From contig JAKFGP010000033.1 of the NCBI GenBank assembly GCA_021502835.1, forward strand, positions 248,001 to 312,000: a stretch of DNA of 64,000 nucleotides. Reading direction: 5' to 3'. Below, piece by piece: positions 63,069 to 64,000 of the stretch. The position numbers were made by a program, and so were the translations under genes. Each line of letters starts with the position of its first letter. Positions within the stretch are counted from its first letter, which is position 1. The notes beneath the pieces are model-generated. The model worked only from the letters and a program-made list of their open reading frames with translations. It made no database searches and was not told the origin of the DNA. The DNA comes from Streptomyces thinghirensis (GTDB taxonomy: Bacteria; Actinomycetota; Actinomycetia; Streptomycetales; Streptomycetaceae).

Positions 63069-63620
63069 ATGGATATGACGACTTCTGCATCGGTTCCCAC
63101 TGGCTCCGAATCCGCCATAGTCGGCGACGGCACCGTCACCGACCGGCTCGTCGAGGCGAACGGGCGCTACGCCGCCGCATTCACCGACCCCGGGATGGAT
63201 GCCTGGCCGGTCCAGCGGGTCGCCGTCGTGGCCTGCATGGACGCGCGTCTCAACCTGCACGCCGCGCTCGGCCTGGAGCTCGGCGACTGCCACACCATCC
63301 GCAACGCGGGCGGTGTCGTCACCGACGACGTGATCCGCTCACTCACCATCAGCCAGCGGGCGCTCGGCACCCGCAGCGTGGTCCTCATCCACCACACCGG
63401 GTGCGGCATGGAGACTCACCGAGGAGTTCCGGCACGACCTGGAGCTGGAGGTCGGCCAGCGTCCCGCGTGGGCGGTCGAGTCCTTCCGCGACGTCGACCA
63501 GGATGTGCGGCAGTCGATCGAGCGCGTGCGTACCTCGCCGTTCCTGCTGCACACCGAGGACGTACGTGGTTTCGTCTTCGACGGAGGACGGGCCTGCTCC
63601 GCGAGGTCGACCCCGCCTGA
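63069..63620 (+). CDS. Beta-class carbonic anhydrase (right copy)
   Basis: Mirror of 2537-3090. ATG 63069 (or 63075) is open through AVVACMDARLNLHAALGLEL, DCHTIRNAGGVVTDDVIRSL and VLIHHTGCGMET. A one-base break near 63415 shifts out the RHDLELEVGQRPAWAVESFR segment, and another near 63585 precedes REVDPA. The zinc-ligand motifs are intact. Stop TGA 63618-63620. Confidence 0.93.
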   Translation: MDMTTSASVPTGSESAIVGDGTVTDRLVEANGRYAAAFTDPGMDAWPVQRVAVVACMDARLNLHAALGLELGDCHTIRNAGGVVTDDVIRSLTISQRALGTRSVVLIHHTGCGMETHRGVPARPGAGGRPASRVGGRVLPRRRPGCAAVDRARAYLAVPAAHRGRTWFRLRRRTGLLREVDPA

Positions 63621-63766
63621 TCCGGCCGCCCGCCTCGACGATCGCGCCCTGGTGATCCCATCGCGCAAGCACCGCAAAGGCCGTAAGGCCCGACATATCG
63701 CGGCCAGTTGTCCACAGGCGAGTGACACGAATCGGTAACGGCAGCAAGAATGCGGGAAGTGGTGTC

Positions 63767-63786
63767 GTGCGGAACTTTTTCCGCAC
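63767..63786. promoter_or_regulatory. Short palindromic hairpin before moxR (right copy)
   Basis: GTGCGGAA, loop CTTT, TTCCGCAC; the same element as 2370-2389, in the carbonic anhydrase-moxR gap (63621-63891). Confidence 0.45.
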
Positions 63787-63848
63787 GGTGTCCGTGATTC
63801 GGGGGTGGGCCGGTCCGCGGTGTGTGGCCGTCCCGGCAAGTTTAGGTA

Positions 63849-63872
63849 CCCCCGCTTCTCAGGAGCGGGGGA
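63849..63872 (+). promoter_or_regulatory. Leader hairpin before moxR (right copy)
   Basis: CCCCCGCT, a short loop, AGCGGGGG; same element as 2284-2307, about 20 bases upstream of the moxR GTG. Confidence 0.5.
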
Positions 63873-63891
63873 AAGGCCGAGGGGGGGCCGG

Positions 63892-64000
63892 GTGACGACC
63901 TATGACGATCAGGCGAGCCGTGGGGCGCCCCCCGCGCGAGCGTATTCGAGCGTGGGGGATGATCCGACCGCTGTGGTCGAGCGGGTACGCGGTTCGGTGG
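63892..64000 (+). CDS. MoxR-family AAA+ ATPase, N-terminal fragment cut by window edge (right copy)
   Basis: GTG 63892 opens [20 protein letters not shown], then [16 protein letters not shown] up to the last base. This stretch is in a single frame, one C longer than the left copy at the poly-C run, and it fixes the moxR start. The remainder lies outside the window. Confidence 0.9.
   Translation, partial: MTTYDDQASRGAPPARAYSSVGDDPTAVVERVRGSV

Larger units (their letters stand above)
33182..64000 (-). repeat. Right arm of the ~31-kb inverted repeat (fold-back)
   Basis: Mirror image of 2157-33054, carrying the same genes in reverse order and opposite orientation. It begins abruptly inside phoD and is cut by the window end inside moxR. 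It has its own set of frameshifts, different from the left arm, so the arms can correct each other. Confidence 0.97.

Noticed and set aside
2157..64000. True duplication of the dcw cluster giving two functional sets of division and wall genes.
   Set aside because: Both copies of essential genes are frameshifted in different places, neither arm could support growth alone, and the repeat turns inside phoD. Independent read errors explain this better than two decaying gene sets.
1..64000. Insertion sequences, prophage genes, tRNA/rRNA genes, biosynthetic or defence islands.
   Set aside because: Every coding stretch is accounted for by conserved housekeeping genes or their mirror copies; I saw no transposase, integrase, tRNA-like or toxin-antitoxin sequence.

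Overview
The window is very GC-rich actinobacterial DNA. Gene content, gene order, the abundance of GTG starts and the protein sequences all point to Streptomyces or a close relative. It holds the division and cell wall (dcw) cluster and its flanks: DUF58 protein - MoxR ATPase - beta-carbonic anhydrase - rsmH - ftsL - ftsI - murE - murF - mraY - murD - ftsW - murG - ftsQ - ftsZ - pgeF - yggS - sepF - yggT - divIVA - ileS (opposite strand, with a T-box leader) - TraR/DksA-like protein - lspA - RluA-family pseudouridine synthase - GNAT acetyltransferase - CPA1 Na+/H+ antiporter - MscS channel - dienelactone hydrolase - phoD.

The dominant feature is that nearly the whole window is one inverted repeat. 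Bases 2157-33054 reappear in reverse complement at 33182-64000, around a 127-base spacer (33055-33181). Everything from moxR to phoD is therefore present twice, mirrored. Only 1-2156 (the DUF58 gene and most of moxR) lacks a partner here, because the window ends at 64000; the palindrome probably continues beyond it. The spacer is itself phoD coding sequence in the left-arm reading direction, so the left arm runs about 127 bases further into phoD than the right arm before the sequence folds back.

The two arms are not identical. Each carries many single-base insertions, deletions and substitutions, and most are not shared. Almost every gene is frameshifted in at least one arm, including essential ones (ftsZ, mraY, murE, ileS), while the partner arm usually reads through the same spot. 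ftsQ, for example, is an intact 264-codon frame on the right but carries an amber codon and frameshifts on the left. I interpret this as a fold-back (template-complement) chimera of error-prone long-read sequence, or an assembly of such reads, rather than a biological duplication. Gene limits below are those of the intact gene inferred by comparing arms; 'frameshift' means an apparent sequence error unless stated.

Biologically, the left arm is one dense + strand block from rsmH (about 3.5 kb) to divIVA (21.4 kb). It encodes lipid II synthesis (MurE, MurF, MraY, MurD, MurG), the septal synthase pair (FtsW, FtsI), divisome scaffolds (FtsL, FtsQ, FtsZ, SepF) and the polar-growth protein DivIVA. 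Many neighbours overlap by 4 bases, which suggests translational coupling. Regulatory sequence supported by both arms includes a promoter-like site before rsmH, a dyad and GACAC pentamers before ftsZ, a GNRA-capped hairpin before sepF, paired convergent terminators between divIVA and ileS, a translational-type T-box before ileS, tandem hairpins between ileS and the TraR gene, and a spaced repeat array at the lspA/pseudouridine synthase junction. I found no CRISPR array, RNA gene, insertion sequence or novel defence-like system.
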